NCBI RefSeq assembly: GCF_964355755.1
Contig: NC_092677.1
Coordinates: forward strand, 21,114,101 to 21,178,100
Direction: 5' to 3'
Length of the DNA stretch: 64,000 nucleotides
Source of the DNA: Antedon mediterranea
Lineage: Eukaryota > Echinodermata > Crinoidea > Comatulida > Antedonidae
Positions 36,841 through 50,559 of this stretch are shown piece by piece; positions within the stretch are counted from its first letter, which is position 1; every line of letters starts with the position of its first letter. The notes under the pieces are model-generated. The model ran no database searches and had not been told where the DNA came from. It worked only from the letters and a program-made list of their open reading frames with translations. The position numbers and the translations under genes were made by a program.

Positions 36841-38843
36841 TGAGCATTTCGAAAAAACTTTTTCACACAAAACATCAAAGTTTACAAAATAGCTTCAAAT
36901 CGCATTTGGAGACGTTTTAGACCATTTTGTGATTTTCGAAAAAACTTGTTAACATAAAAACACAAAAGAGCTTCAAATCGCATTTGGAGACGTTTTAGAC
37001 CCTTTTGTGCATTTCGATGAAACTTGGTTACACAAAAACATCAAAGTGCTTAAAATCACATTAGAAACCGTTTTAGACACTTTTGAGCATTTCGTTAAAA
37101 CTTTTCACACAAAAACATCAAAGTCCACAAAATAGCTTAATATCGTATTTAAAAAAGTTTTAGACCATTTTGAGCATTTCGAAAAAACTTTTTCACACAA
37201 AACATCAAAGTGTACAAAATAGCTTGAAATCGCATTTGGAGACGTTTTAGACAATTTTGTGATTTTCGAAAAAACTTGTTTACATAAAAACACCAAAGTG
37301 CTAAGAATAGCTTCCAATCGCATTTGGAGACGTTTTAGACCCTTTTGTGCATTTCGATGAAACTTGGTTACACAAAAACATCAAAGTGCTTAAAATCACA
37401 TTAGAAACCGTTTTAGACCATTTTGAGCATTTCGTTAAAACTTTTAACACAAAAACATCAAAGTGCACAAAATAGCGTAATATGGTATTTAAAAACGTTT
37501 TAGACCATTTTGAACATTTCGAGAAAACTTTTTCACACAAAACTTCAAAGTGTACAGAATAGCTTCAAATCGCATTAGAAACCGTTTTAGACCATTTTGA
37601 GCATTTCGAAAAAACTTTTTCACACAAAACATCAAAGTTTACAAAATAGCTTCAAATCGCATTTGGAGACGTTTTAGACCATTTTGTGATTTTCGAAAAA
37701 ACTTGTTAACATAAAAACACCAAAGTGCTCAGAATACCTTCAAATCGCATTTTGAGACGTTTTAGACCATTTTGTGATTTTCGAAAAAACTTGTTAACAT
37801 AAAAATACCAAAGTGCTCAGCCTACCTTCAAATCGTGTTTTGAGACGTTTTAGACCATTTTGTGATTTTCGAAAAAACTTGTTAACATAAAAACACCAAA
37901 GTGCTCAGAATACCTTCAAATCGCATTTGGAGACGTTTTAGACCATTTTGTGATTTTCGAAAAAACTTGTTAACATAAAAACACCAAAGTGCTCAGAAAA
38001 GCTTCAAATCGCATTTGGAGACGTTTTAAACCATTTTGTTCATTTCGATGAAACTTGGTTACACAAAAATATCAAAGAGCACAAAAGTATTTAAAAACGT
38101 TTTAGACCATCTTGAGCATTCCGACAAAACTTTTTCACACAAAACATCAAAGTGTACAGAATAGCTTTAAATCGCATTTGGAGACGTTTTAGACCATTTT
38201 GTAGTTTTCGAAAAAACTTGTTAACATAAAAACACAAAAGAGCTTCAAATCGCATTTGGAGACGTTTTAGACCCTTTTGTGCATTTCGATGAAACTTGGT
38301 TACACAAAAACATCAAAGTGCTTAAAATCACATTAGAAACCGTTTTAGACCATTTTGAGCATTTCGTTAAAACTCTTCACACAAAAACATCAAAGTCCAC
38401 AAAATAGCTTAATATCGTATTCAAAAACGTTTTAGACCATTTTGAGCATTTCGAAAAAACTTTTTCACACAAAACATCAAAGTTTACAAAATAGCTTCAA
38501 ATCGCATTTGGAGACGTTTTAGACCATTTTGTGATTTTCGAAAAAACTTGTTAACATAAAAACACCAAAGTGCTCAGAATACCTTCAAATCGCATTTTGA
38601 GACGTTTTAGACCATTTTGTGATTTTCGAAAAAACAACATAAAAACACCAAAGTGCTCAGAATACCTTCAAATCGCATTTGGAGACGTTTTAGACCATTT
38701 TGTGATTTTGGAAAAAACTTGTTAACATAAAAACACCAAAGTGCTCAGAATACCTTCAAATCGTATTTTGAGACGTTTTAGACAATTTTGTGATTTTCGA
38801 AAAAACTTGTTAACATAAAAACACCAAAGTGCTTAGAAAAGCT

Positions 38844-41800
38844 TCAAATCGCATTTTGAGACGTTTTAGACCATTTTGTGCATTTCGATGAAACTTGGTT
38901 ACACAAAAACATCAAAGTGTACAGAATAGCTTCAAATCGCATTAGAAACCGTTTTAGACCATTTTGAGCATTTCGAAAAAACTTTTTCACACAAAACATC
39001 AAAGTGTACAAAATAGCTTCAAATCGCATTTGGAGACGTTTTAGACAATTTTGTGATTTTCGAAAAAACTTGTTTACATAAAAACACCAAAGTGCTAAGA
39101 ATAGCTTCAAATCGCATTTGGAGACGTTTTAGACCCTTTTGTGCATTTCGATGAAACTTGGTTACACAAAAACATCAAAGTGCTTAAAATCACATTAGAA
39201 ACCGTTTTAGACCATTTTGAGCATTTCGTTAAAATTTTTCACAGAAAAACATCAAAGAGCAAAAAATAGCTTAATATCGTATTTAAAAACGTTTTAGACC
39301 ATTTTGAGCATTTCGACAAAACTTTTTCACACAAAACATCAAAGTGTACAGAATAGCTTAATATCGCATTTGGAGACGTTTTAACCCATTTTGAGCATTT
39401 CGATAAAATTTTACACACAAAAACATCAAAGTGCACAAAATAGCTTAATATGGTATTTAAAAACGTTTTAGAACATTTTGAGCATTTCAACAAAACTTTT
39501 TCTCACAAAACATCAAAGTGTACAGAATAGCTTCAAATCGCATTTGGAGACGTTTTAGACCATTTTGTGCATTTCGATGAAACTTGGTTACACAAAAACA
39601 TCAAAGTGCTTAAAATCACATTTTGAGCATTTCGTTAAAACTTTTCACACAAAAACATCAAAGAGTAAAAAATAGCTTAATATCGTATTTAAAAACGTTT
39701 TAGACCATTTTGAGCATTTCGACAAAATTTGTTCACACAAAACATCAAAGTGTACAGAATAGCTTTAAATCGCATTTGGAGACGTTTTAGACCATTTTGT
39801 TAATTTCGATGAAACAAAAACACAAAAACATCAAATTGCACAAAATGGCTTAATATGATATGGGAAAACGTTTTAGACCATTTTGAACATTTCGTTAAAA
39901 GTTTTCACACAAAAACATCAAAGTCCACAAAATAGCTTAATATCGTATTTAAAAACGTTTTAGACCATTTTGAGCATTTCGAAAAAACTTTTTCACACAA
40001 AACATCAAAGTTTACAAAATAGCTTCAAATCGCATTTGGAGACGTTTTAGACCATTTTGTGATTTTCGAAAAAACTTGTTAACATAAAAACACCAAAGTG
40101 CTCAGAATACCTTCAAATCGCATTTTGAGATGTTTTAGACCATTTTGTGATTTTCGAAAAAACTTGTTAACATAAAAACACCAAAGTGCTCAGAATAACT
40201 TCAAATCGTGTTTTGAGACGTTTTAGACCATTTTGTGATTTTCGAAAAAACTTGTTAACATAAAAACACCAAAGTGCTCAGAATACCTTCAAATCGCATT
40301 TTGAGACGTTTTAGACCATTTTGTGATTTTCGAAAAAACTTGTTAACATAAAAACACCAAAGTGCTCAGAATACCTTCAAATCGTGTTTTTAGACGTTTT
40401 AGACCATTTTGTGATTTTCGAAAAAACTTGTTAACATAAAAACACCAAAGTGCTTAGAAAAGCTTCAAATCGCATTTGGAGACGTTTTAGACCATTTTGT
40501 TCATTTCGATGAAACTTGGTTACACAAAAACATCAAAGAGCACAAAAGATCTTAATATCGTATTTAAAAACGTTTTAGACCATTTTGAGCATTTCGAAAA
40601 AACTTTTTCACACAAAACATCAAAGTGTACAAAATAGCTTCAAATCGCATTTTGAGACGTTTTAGACAATTTTGTGATTTTCGAAAAAACTTGTTTACAT
40701 AAAAACACCAAAGTGCTTAGAAAAGCTTCAAATCGCATTTGGAGACGTTTTAAACCATTTTGTTCATTTCGATGAAACTTGGTTACACAAAAACATCAAA
40801 GAGCACAAAAGTATTTAAAAACGTTTTAGACCATTTTGAGCATTCCGTCAAAACTTTTTCACAAAAAACATCAAAGTGTACAGAATATCTTTAAATCGCA
40901 TTTGGAGACGTTTTAGACCATTTTGTAGTTTTCGAAAAAACTTTTTAACATAAAAACACAAAAGAGCTTCAAATCGCATTTGGAGACGTTTTAGACCCTT
41001 TTGTGCATTTCGATGAAACTTGGTTACACAAAAACATCAAAGTGCTTAAAATCACATTAGAAACCGTTTTAGACCATTTTGAGCATTTCGTTAAAACTTT
41101 TCACACAAAAACATCAAAGTCCACAAAATAGCTTAATATCGTATTTAAAAACGTTTTAGACCATTTTGAGCATTTCGAAAAAACTTTTTCACACAAAACA
41201 TCAAAGTTTACAAAATAGCTTCAAATCGCATTTGGAGACGTTTTAGACCATTTTATGATTTTCGAAAAAACTTTTTAACATAAAAACACCAAAGTGCTCA
41301 GAAAAGCTTCAAATCGCATATGGAGACGTTTTAAACCATTTTGTTCATTTCGATGAAACTTGGTTACACAAAAACATCAAAGTGCTTAAAATCACATTTT
41401 GAACATTTCGTTAAAAGTTTTCACACAAAAACATCAAAGAGTAAAAAATAGCTTAATATCGTATTTAAAAACGTTTTAGACCATTTTGAGCATTTCGAAA
41501 AAACTTTTCCACACAAAACATCAAAGTTTACAAAATAGCTTCAAATCGCATTTGGAGACGTTTTAGACCATTTTGTGATTTTCGAAAAAACTTGTTAACA
41601 TAAAAACACAAAAGTGCTCAGAATACCTTCAAATCGCATTTGGAGACGTTTTAGACCATTTTGTGATTTTCGAAAAAACTTGTTTACATAAAAACACCAA
41701 AGTGCTTAGAAAAGCTTCAAATCGCATTTGGAGACGTTTTAAACCATTTTGTTCATTTCGATGAAACTTGGTTACACAAAAACATCAAAGAGCACAAAAG

Positions 41801-43400
41801 TATTTAAAAACGTTTTAGACCATTTTGTGCATTCCGACAAAACTTTTTCACACAAAACATCAAAGTGTACAGAATAGCTTTAAATCGCATTTGGAGACGT
41901 TTTAGACCATTTTGTAGTTTTCGAAAAAACTTGTTAACATAAAAACACCAAAGAGCTTCAAATCGCATTTGGAGACGTTTTAGACCCTTTTGTGCATTTC
42001 GATGAAACTTGGTTACACAAAAACATCAAAGTGCTTAAAATCACATTAGAAACCGTTTTAGACCATTTTGAGCATTTCGTTAAAACTTTTCACACAAAAA
42101 CATCAAAGTCCACAAAATAGCTTAATATCGTATTTAAAAACGTTTTAGACCATTTTGAGCATTTCGAAAAAACTTTTTCACACAAAACATCAAAGTTTAC
42201 AAAATAGCTTCAAATCGCATTTGGAGACGTTTTAGACCATTTTGTGATTTTCGAAAAAACTTGTTAACATAAAAACACCAAAGTGCTCAGAATACCTTCA
42301 AATCGCATTTTGAGACGTTTTAGACCATTTTGTGATTTTCGAAAAAACTTGGTTACACAAAAACATCAAAGAGCACAAAAGTATTTAAAAACGTTTTAGA
42401 CCATTTTGTTCATTTCGATGAAACAAAAACACAAAAACATCAAATTGCACAAAATGGCTTAATATGATATGGGAAAACGTTTTAGACCATTTTGAACATT
42501 TCGTTAAAAGTTTTCACACAAAAACATCAAAGTCCACAAAATAGCTTAATATCGTATTTAAAAACGTTTTAGACCATTTTGAGCATTTCGAAAAAACTTT
42601 TCCACACAAAACATCAAAGTTTACAAAATAGCTTCAAATCGCATTTGGAGACGTTTTAGACCATTTTGTGATTTTCGAAAAAACTTGTTAACATAAAAAC
42701 ACAAAAGTGCTCAGAATACCTTCAAATCGCATTTGGAGACGTTTTAGACCATTTTGTGATTTTCGAAAAAACTTGTTTACATAAAAACACCAAAGTGCTT
42801 AGAAAAGCTTCAAATCGCATTTGGAGACGTTTTAAACCATTTTGTTCATTTCGATGAAACTTGGTTACACAAAAACATCAAAGAGCACAAAAGTATTTAA
42901 AAACGTTTTAGACCATTTTGTGCATTCCGACAAAACTTTTTAACACAAAACATCAAAGTGTACAGAATAGCTTTAAATCGCATTTGGAGACGTTTTAGAC
43001 CATTTTGTAGTTTTCGAAAAAACTTGTTAACATAAAAACACCAAAGAGCTTCAAATCGCATTTGGAGACGTTTTAGACCCTTTTGTGCATTTCGATGAAA
43101 CTTGGTTACACAAAAACATCAAAGTGCTTAAAATCACATTAGAAACCGTTTTAGACCATTTTGAGCATTTCGTTAAAACTTTTCACACAAAAACATCAAA
43201 GTCCACAAAATAGCTTAATATCGTATTTAAAAACGTTTTAGACCATTTTGAGCATTTCGAAAAATTTTTTCACACAAAACATCAAAGTTTACAAAATAGC
43301 TTCAAATCGCATTTGGAGACGTTTTAGACCATTTTGTGATTTTCGAAAAAACTTGTTAACATAAAAACACCAAAGTACTCAGAATACCTTCAAATGGCAT
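38844..43400 (+). repeat. Partial segmental copy C (homologous to about 22590-28000)
   Basis: 22983 corresponds to 39239 (offset 16256), and both flanks match through the TTAATTTCGATGAAAC monomer near 39798 and the six-monomer block around 40080-40700 that copy A lacks. It diverges by rearrangement after about 41340, where a block is joined to a CTTAAAATCACATTTTG monomer, and again near 42350, where a type-a body runs into CTTGGTTACAC. Confidence 0.82.
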
Positions 43401-45017
43401 TTTGAGACGTTTTAGACCATTTTGTGATTTTCGAAAAAACAACATAAAAACACCAAAGTGCTCAGAATACCTTCAAATCGCATTTGGAGACGTTTTAGAC
43501 CATTTTGTGATTTTCGAAAAAACTTGTTAACATAAAAACACCAAAGTGCTCAGAATACCTTCAAATCGTATTTTGAGACGTTTTAGACAATTTTGTGATT
43601 TTCGAAAAAACTTGTTAACATAAAAACACCAAAGTGCTTAGAAAAGCTTCAAATCGCATTTGGAGACGTTTTAGACCATTTTGTGCATTTCGATGAAACT
43701 TGGTTACACAAAAACATCAAAGTGTACAGAATAGCTTCAAATCGCATTAGAAACCGTTTTAGACCATTTTAAGCATTTCGAAAAAACTTTTTCACACAAA
43801 ACATCAAAGTGTACAAAATAGCTTCAAATCGCATTTGGAGACGTTTTAGACAATTTTGTGATTTTCGAAAAAACTTGTTTACATAAAAACACCAAAGTGC
43901 TTAGAAAAGCTTCAAATCGCATTTGGAGACGTTTTAAACCATTTTGTTCATTTCGATGAAACTTGGTTACACAAAAACATCAAAGACCACAAAAGTATTT
44001 AAAAACGTTTTAGACCATTTTGAGCATTCCGACAAAACTTTTTCACACAAAACATCAAAGTGTACAGAATAGCTTTAAATCGCATTTGGAGACGTTTTAG
44101 ACCATTTTGTAATTTTGGAAAAAACTTGTTAACATAAAAACACAAAAGAGCTTCAAATCGCATTTGGAGACGTTTTAGACCCTTTTGTGCATTTCGATGA
44201 AACTTGGTTACACAAAAACATCAAAGTGCTTAAAATCACATTAGAAATCGTTTTAGACCATTTTGAGCATTTCGTTAAAACTTTTCACACAAAAACATCA
44301 AAGTCCACAAAATAGCTTAATATCGTATTTAAAAACGTTTTAGACCATTTTGAGCATTTCGAAAAAACTTTTCCACACAAAACATCAAAGTTTACAAAAT
44401 AGCTTCAAATCGCATTTGGAGACGTTTTAGACCATTTTGTGATTTTCGAAAAAACTTGTTAACATAAAAACACCAAAGTGCTCAGAATACCTTCAAATCG
44501 TATTTTGAGACGTTTTAGACAATTTTGCGATTTTCGAAAAAACTTGTTAACATAAAAACACCAAAGTGCTTAGAAAAGCTTCAAATCGCATTTGGAGACG
44601 TTTTAGACCATTTTGGGCATTTCGATGAAACTTGGTTACACAAAAACATCAAAGTGCTTAAAATCACATTTTGAGCATTTCGTTAAAACTTTTCACACAA
44701 AAACATCAAAGAGCAAAAAATAGCTTAATATCGTATTTAAAAACGTTTTAGACCATTTTGAGCATTTCGACAAAACTTTTTCACACAAAACATCAAAGTG
44801 TACAAAATAGCTTCAAATCGCATTTGGAGACGTTTTAGACAATTTTGTGATTTTCGAAAAAACTTGTTTACATAAAAACACCAAAGTGCTAAGAATAGCT
44901 TCCAATCGCATTTGGAGACGTTTTAGACCCTTTTGTGCATTTCGATGAAACTTGGTTACACAAAAACATCAAAGTGCTTAAAATCACATTAGAAACCGTT
45001 TTAGAACATTTTGAGCA

Positions 45018-45370
45018 TTTCGTTAAAATTTTTCACAGAAAAACATCAAAGAGCAAAAAATAGCTTAATATCGTATTTAAAAACGTTTTAGACCATTTTG
45101 AGCATTTCGACAAAACTTTTTCACACAAAACATCAAAGTGTACAGAATAGCTTCAAATCGCATTTGGAGACGTTTTAACCCATTTTGAGCATTTCGTTAA
45201 AATTTTTCACAGAAAAACATCAAAGAGCAAAAAATAGCTTAATATCGTATTTAAAAACGTTTTAGACCATTTTGAGCATTTCGACAAAACTTTTTCACAC
45301 AAAACATCAAAGTGTACAGAATAGCTTCAAATCGCATTTGGAGACGTTTTAACCCATTTTGAGCATTTCG
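45018..45370 (+). repeat. Local tandem duplication, about 175 bp (two monomers)
   Basis: The pair formed by TTTCGTTAAAATTTTTCACAG and the following TTTCGACAAAAC monomer occurs twice in a row, starting near 45018 and 45193. Elsewhere, for example near 55880, the pair occurs once. This is a minimal two-monomer slippage event. Confidence 0.82.
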
Positions 45371-45959
45371 ATAAAATTTTACACACAAAAACATCAAAGT
45401 GCACAAAATAGCTTAATATGGTATTTAAAAACGTTTTAGACCATTTTGAGCATTTCAACAAAACTTTTTCTCACAAAACATCAAAGTGTACAGAATAGCT
45501 TCAAATCGCATTTGGAGACGTTTTAGACCATTTTGTGCATTTCGATGAAACTTGGTTACACAAAAACATCAAAGTGCTTAAAATCACATTTTGAGCATTT
45601 CGTTAAAACTTTTCACACAAAAACATCAAAGTCCACAAAATAGCTTAATATCGTATTTAAAAACGTTTTAGACCATTTTGAGCATTTCGAAAAAACTTTT
45701 CCACACAAAACATCAAAGTTTACAAAATAGCTTCAAATCGCATTTGGAGACGTTTTAGACCATTTTGTGATTTTCGAAAAAACTTGTTAACATAAAAACA
45801 CCAAAGTGCTCAGATTACCTTCAAATCGTGTTTTGAGACGTTTTAGACCATTTTGTAATTTTCGAAAAAACTTGTTAACATAAAAACACCAAAGTGCTCA
45901 GAATAGCTTCACATCGCATTTTGAGACGTTTTAGACCATTTTGTGATTTTCGAAAAAAC

Positions 45960-48900
45960 TTGTTAACATAAAAACACCAAAGTGCTTAGAAAAGCTTGAA
46001 ATCGCATTTGGAGACGTTTTAGACCATTTTGTGCATTTCGATGAAACTTGGTTAAAGTGCTTAAAATCACATTTTGAGCATTTCGTTAAAACTTTTCACA
46101 CAAAAACATCAAAGAGTAAAAAATAGCTTAATATCGTACTTAAAAACGTTTTAGACATTTTTGAGCATTTTGACAAAATTTTTTCACACAAAACATCAAA
46201 GTGTACAGAATAGCTTTAAATCGCATTTGGAGACGTTTTAGACCATTTTGTTCATTTCGATGAAACAAAAACACAAAAACATCAAATTGCACAAAATGGC
46301 TTAATATGATATGGGAAAACGTTTTAGACCATTTTGAACATTTCGTTAAAAGTTTTCACAAAAAAACATCAAAGTCCACAAAATAGCTTAATATCGTATT
46401 TAAAAACGTTTTAGACCATTTTGAGCATTTCGAAAAAACTTTTTCACACAAAACATCAAAGTTTACAAAATAGCTTCAAATCGCATTTGGAGACGTTTTA
46501 GACCATTTTGTGATTTTCGAAAAAACATGTTAACATAAAAACACCAAAGTGCTCAGAATACCTTCAAATCGCATTTTGAGACGTTTTAGACCATTTTGTG
46601 ATTTTCGAAAAAACTTGTTAACATAAAAACACCAAAGTGCTCAGAATACCTTCAAATCGTGTTTTGAGACGTTTTAGACCATTTTGTGATTTTGGAAAAA
46701 CTTGTTAACATAAAAACACCAAAGTGCTCAGAATACCTTCAAATCGCATTTGGAGACGTTTTAGACCATTTTGTGATTTTCGAAAAAACTTGTTAACATA
46801 AAAACACCAAAGTGCTCAGAAAAGCTTCAAATCGCAATTGTAGACGTTTTAAACCATTTTGTTCATTTCGATGAAACTTGGTTACACAAAAACATCAAAT
46901 TGCACAAAATGGCTTAATATGGTATGGGAAAACGTTTTAGACCATTTTGAACATTTCGAGAAAACTTTTTCACACAAAACTTCAAAGTGTACAGAATAGC
47001 TTCAAATCGCATTAGAAACCGTTTTAGACCATTTTGAGCATTTCGAAAAAACTTTTTCACACAAAACATCAAAGTTTACAAAATTGCTTCAAATCGCATT
47101 TGGAGACGTTTTAGACCATTTTGTGATTTTCGAAAAAACTTGTTAACATAAAAACACCAAAGTGCTCAGAATACCTTCAAATCGCATTTTGAGACGTTTT
47201 AGACCATTTTGTGATTTTCGAAAAAACTTGTTAACATAAAAATACCAAAGTGCTCAGAATACCTTCAAATCGTGTTTTGAGACGTTTTAGACCATTTTGT
47301 GATTTTCGAAAAAACTTGTTAACATAAAAACACCAAAGTGCTCAGAATACCTTCAAATCGCATTTGGAGACGTTTTAGACCATTTTGTGATTTTCGAAAA
47401 AACTTGTTAACATAAAAACACCAAAGTGCTCAGAAAAGCTTCAAATCGCATTTGGAGACGTTTTAAACCATTTTGTTCATTTCGATGAAACTTGGTTACA
47501 CAAAAACATCAAAGAGCACAAAAGTATTTAAAAACGTTTTAGACCATTTTGAGCATTCCGACAAAACTTTTTCACACAAAACATCAAAGTGTACAGAATA
47601 GCTTTAAATCGCATTTGGAGACGTTTTAGACCATTTTGTAGTTTTCGAAAAAACTTGTTAACATAAAAGCACAAAAGAGCTTCAAATCGCATTTGGAGAC
47701 GTTTTAGACCCTTTTGTGCATTTCGATGAAACTTGGTTACACAAAAACATCAAAGTGCTTAAAATCACATTAGAAACCGTTTTAGACCATTTTGAGCATT
47801 TCGTTAAAACTTTTCACACAAAAACATCAAAGTCCACAAAATAGCTTAATATCGTATTCAAAAACGTTTTAGACCATTTTGAGAATTTCGAAAAAACTTT
47901 TTCACACAAAACATCAAAGTTTACAAAATAGCTTCAAATCGCATTTGGAGACGTTTTAGACCATTTTGTGATTTTCGAAAAAACTTGTTAACATAAAAAC
48001 ACCAAAGTGCTCAGAATACCTTCAAATCGCATTTTGAGACGTTTTAGACCATTTTGTGATTTTCGAAAAAACAACATAAAAAACACCAAAGTGCTCAGAA
48101 TACCTTCAAATCGCATTTGGAGACGTTTTAGACCATTTTTTGATTTTGGAAAAAACTTGTTAACATAAAAACACCAAAGTGCTCAGAATACCTTCAAATC
48201 GTATTTTGAGACGTTTTAGACCATTTTGTGATTTTCGAAAAAACTTGTTAACATAAAAACACCAAAGTGCTTAGAAAAGCTTCAAATCGCATTTGGAGAC
48301 GTTTTAGACCATTTTGTGCATTTCGATGAAACTTGGTTAAAGTGCTTAAAATCACATTTTGAGCATTTCGTTAAAACTTTTCACACAAAAACATCAAAGA
48401 GTAAAAAATAGCTTAATATCGTATTTAAAAACGTTTTAGACCATTTTGAGCATTTCGACAAAATTTTTTCACACAAAACATCAAAGTGTACAGAATAGCT
48501 TTAAATCGCATTTGGAGACGTTTTAGACCATTTTGTTCATTTCGATGAAACAAAAACACAAAAACATCAAATTGCACAAAATGGCTTAATATGATATGGG
48601 AAAACGTTTTAGACCATTTTGAACATTTCGTTAAAAGTTTTCACAAAAAAACATCAAAGTCCACAAAATAGCTTAATATCGTATTTAAAAACGTTTTAGA
48701 CCATTTTGAGCATTTCGAAAAAACTTTTTCACACAAAACATCAAAGTTTACAAAATAGCTTCAAATCGCATTTGGAGACGTTTTAGACCATTTTGTGATT
48801 TTCGAAAAAACTTGTTAACATAAAAACACCAAAGTGCTCAGAATACCTTCAAATCGCATTTTGAGACGTTTTAGACCATTTTGTGATTTTCGAAAAAACT

Positions 48901-50529
48901 TGTTAACATAAAAACACCAAAGTGCTCAGAATACCTTCAAATCGTGTTTTGAGACGTTTTAGACCATTTTGTGATTTTGGAAAAACTTGTTAACATAAAA
49001 ACACCAAAGTGCTCAGAATACCTTCAAATCGCATTTGGAGACGTTTTAGACCATTTTGTGATTTTCGAAAAAACTTGTTAACATAAAAACACCAAAGTGC
49101 TCAGAAAAGCTTCAAATCGCAATTGGAGACGTTTTAAACCATTTTGTTCATTTCGATGAAACTTGGTTACACAAAAACATCAAATTGCACAAAATGGCTT
49201 AATATGGTATGGGAAAACGTTTTAGACCATTTTGAACATTTCGAGAAAACTTTTTCACACAAAACTTCAAAGTGTACAGAATAGCTTCAAATCGCATTAG
49301 AAACCGTTTTAGACCATTTTGAGCATTTCGAAAAAACTTTTTCACACAAAACATCAAAGTTTACAAAATAGCTTCAAATCGCATTTGGAGACGTTTTAGA
49401 CCATTTTGTGATTTTCGAAAAAACTTGTTAACATAAAAACACCAAAGTGCTCAGAATACCTTCAAATCGCATTTTGAGACGTTTTAGACCATTTTGTGAT
49501 TTTCGAAAAAACTTGTTAACATAAAAATACCAAAGTGCTCAGAATACCTTCAAATCGTGTTTTGAGACGTTTTAGACCATTTTGTGATTTTCGAAAAAAC
49601 TTGTTAACATAAAAACACCAAAGTGCTCAGAATACCTTCAAATCGCATTTGGAAACGTTTTAGACCATTTTGTGATTTTCGAAAAAACTTGTTAACATAA
49701 AAACACCAAAGTTCTCAGAAAAGCTTCAAATCGCATTTGGAGACGTTTTAAACCATTTTGTTCATTTCGATGAAACTTGGTTACACAAAAACATCAAAGA
49801 GCACAAAAGTATTTAAAAACGTTTTAGACCATTTTGAGCATTCCGACAAAACTTTTTCACACAAAACATCAAAGTGTACAGAATAGCTTTAAATCGCATT
49901 TGGAGACGTTTTAGACCATTTTGTAGTTTTCGAAAAAACTTGTTAACATAAAAACACAAAAGAGCTTCAAATCGCATTTGGAGACGTTTTAGACCCTTTT
50001 GTGCATTTCGATGAAACTTGGTTACACAAAAACATCAAAGTGCTTAAAATCACATTAGAAACCGTTTTAGACCATTTTGAGCATTTCGTTAAAACTTTTC
50101 ACACAAAAACATCAAAGTCCACAAAATAGCTTAATATCGTATTCAAAAACGTTTTAGACCATTTTGAGCATTTCGAAAAAACTTTTTCACACAAAACATC
50201 AAAGTTTACAAAATAGCTTCAAATCGCATTTGGAGACGTTTTAGACCATTTTGTGATTTTCGAAAAAACTTGTTAACATAAAAACACCAAAGTGCTCAGA
50301 ATACCTTAAAATCGCATTTTGAGACGTTTTAGACCATTTTGTGATTTTCGAAAAAACAACATAAAAACACCAAAGTGCTCAGAATACCTTTAAATCGCAT
50401 TTGGAGACGTTTTAGACCATTTTGTGATTTTGGAAAAAACTTGTTAACATAAAAACACCAAAGTGCTCAGAATACCTTCAAATCGTATTTTGAGACGTTT
50501 TAGACAATTTTGTGATTTTCGAATAAACT
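45960..50529 (+). repeat. Tandem duplication, 2285-bp unit, two copies
   Basis: Units about 45960-48244 and 48245-50529 match with an exact 2285-bp offset. The shortened junction GGTTAAAGTGC is at 46050 and 48335, and the type-a junction at 46481 corresponds to 48766. Differences are scattered single bases and one-base indels, for example AACATG for AACTTG in unit 1 near 46525. The block's right part resembles the start of copies A and B. Confidence 0.88.
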
Positions 50530-50559
50530 TGTTAACATAAAAACACCAAAGTGCTTAGA

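Larger units (their letters stand above)
20845..39740 (+). repeat. Segmental copy B of the 20.8-kb satellite block
   Basis: This matches copy A (1 to about 18280) in the same order and orientation. Offsets are 20844 at the start, 21371 after a 527-bp extra block at about 23905-24431, 20326 beyond the MITE site, 20983 after the retrotransposon (28474-29119), 20041 where copy A has an extra 942-bp unit, and 21456-21457 after an extra 1.4-1.5-kb unit in B. Differences other than these indels look sparse by eye, for example C versus A at position 31. Beyond about 39740 B continues with blocks like those after 23480, while A diverges at about 18285. Confidence 0.9.
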
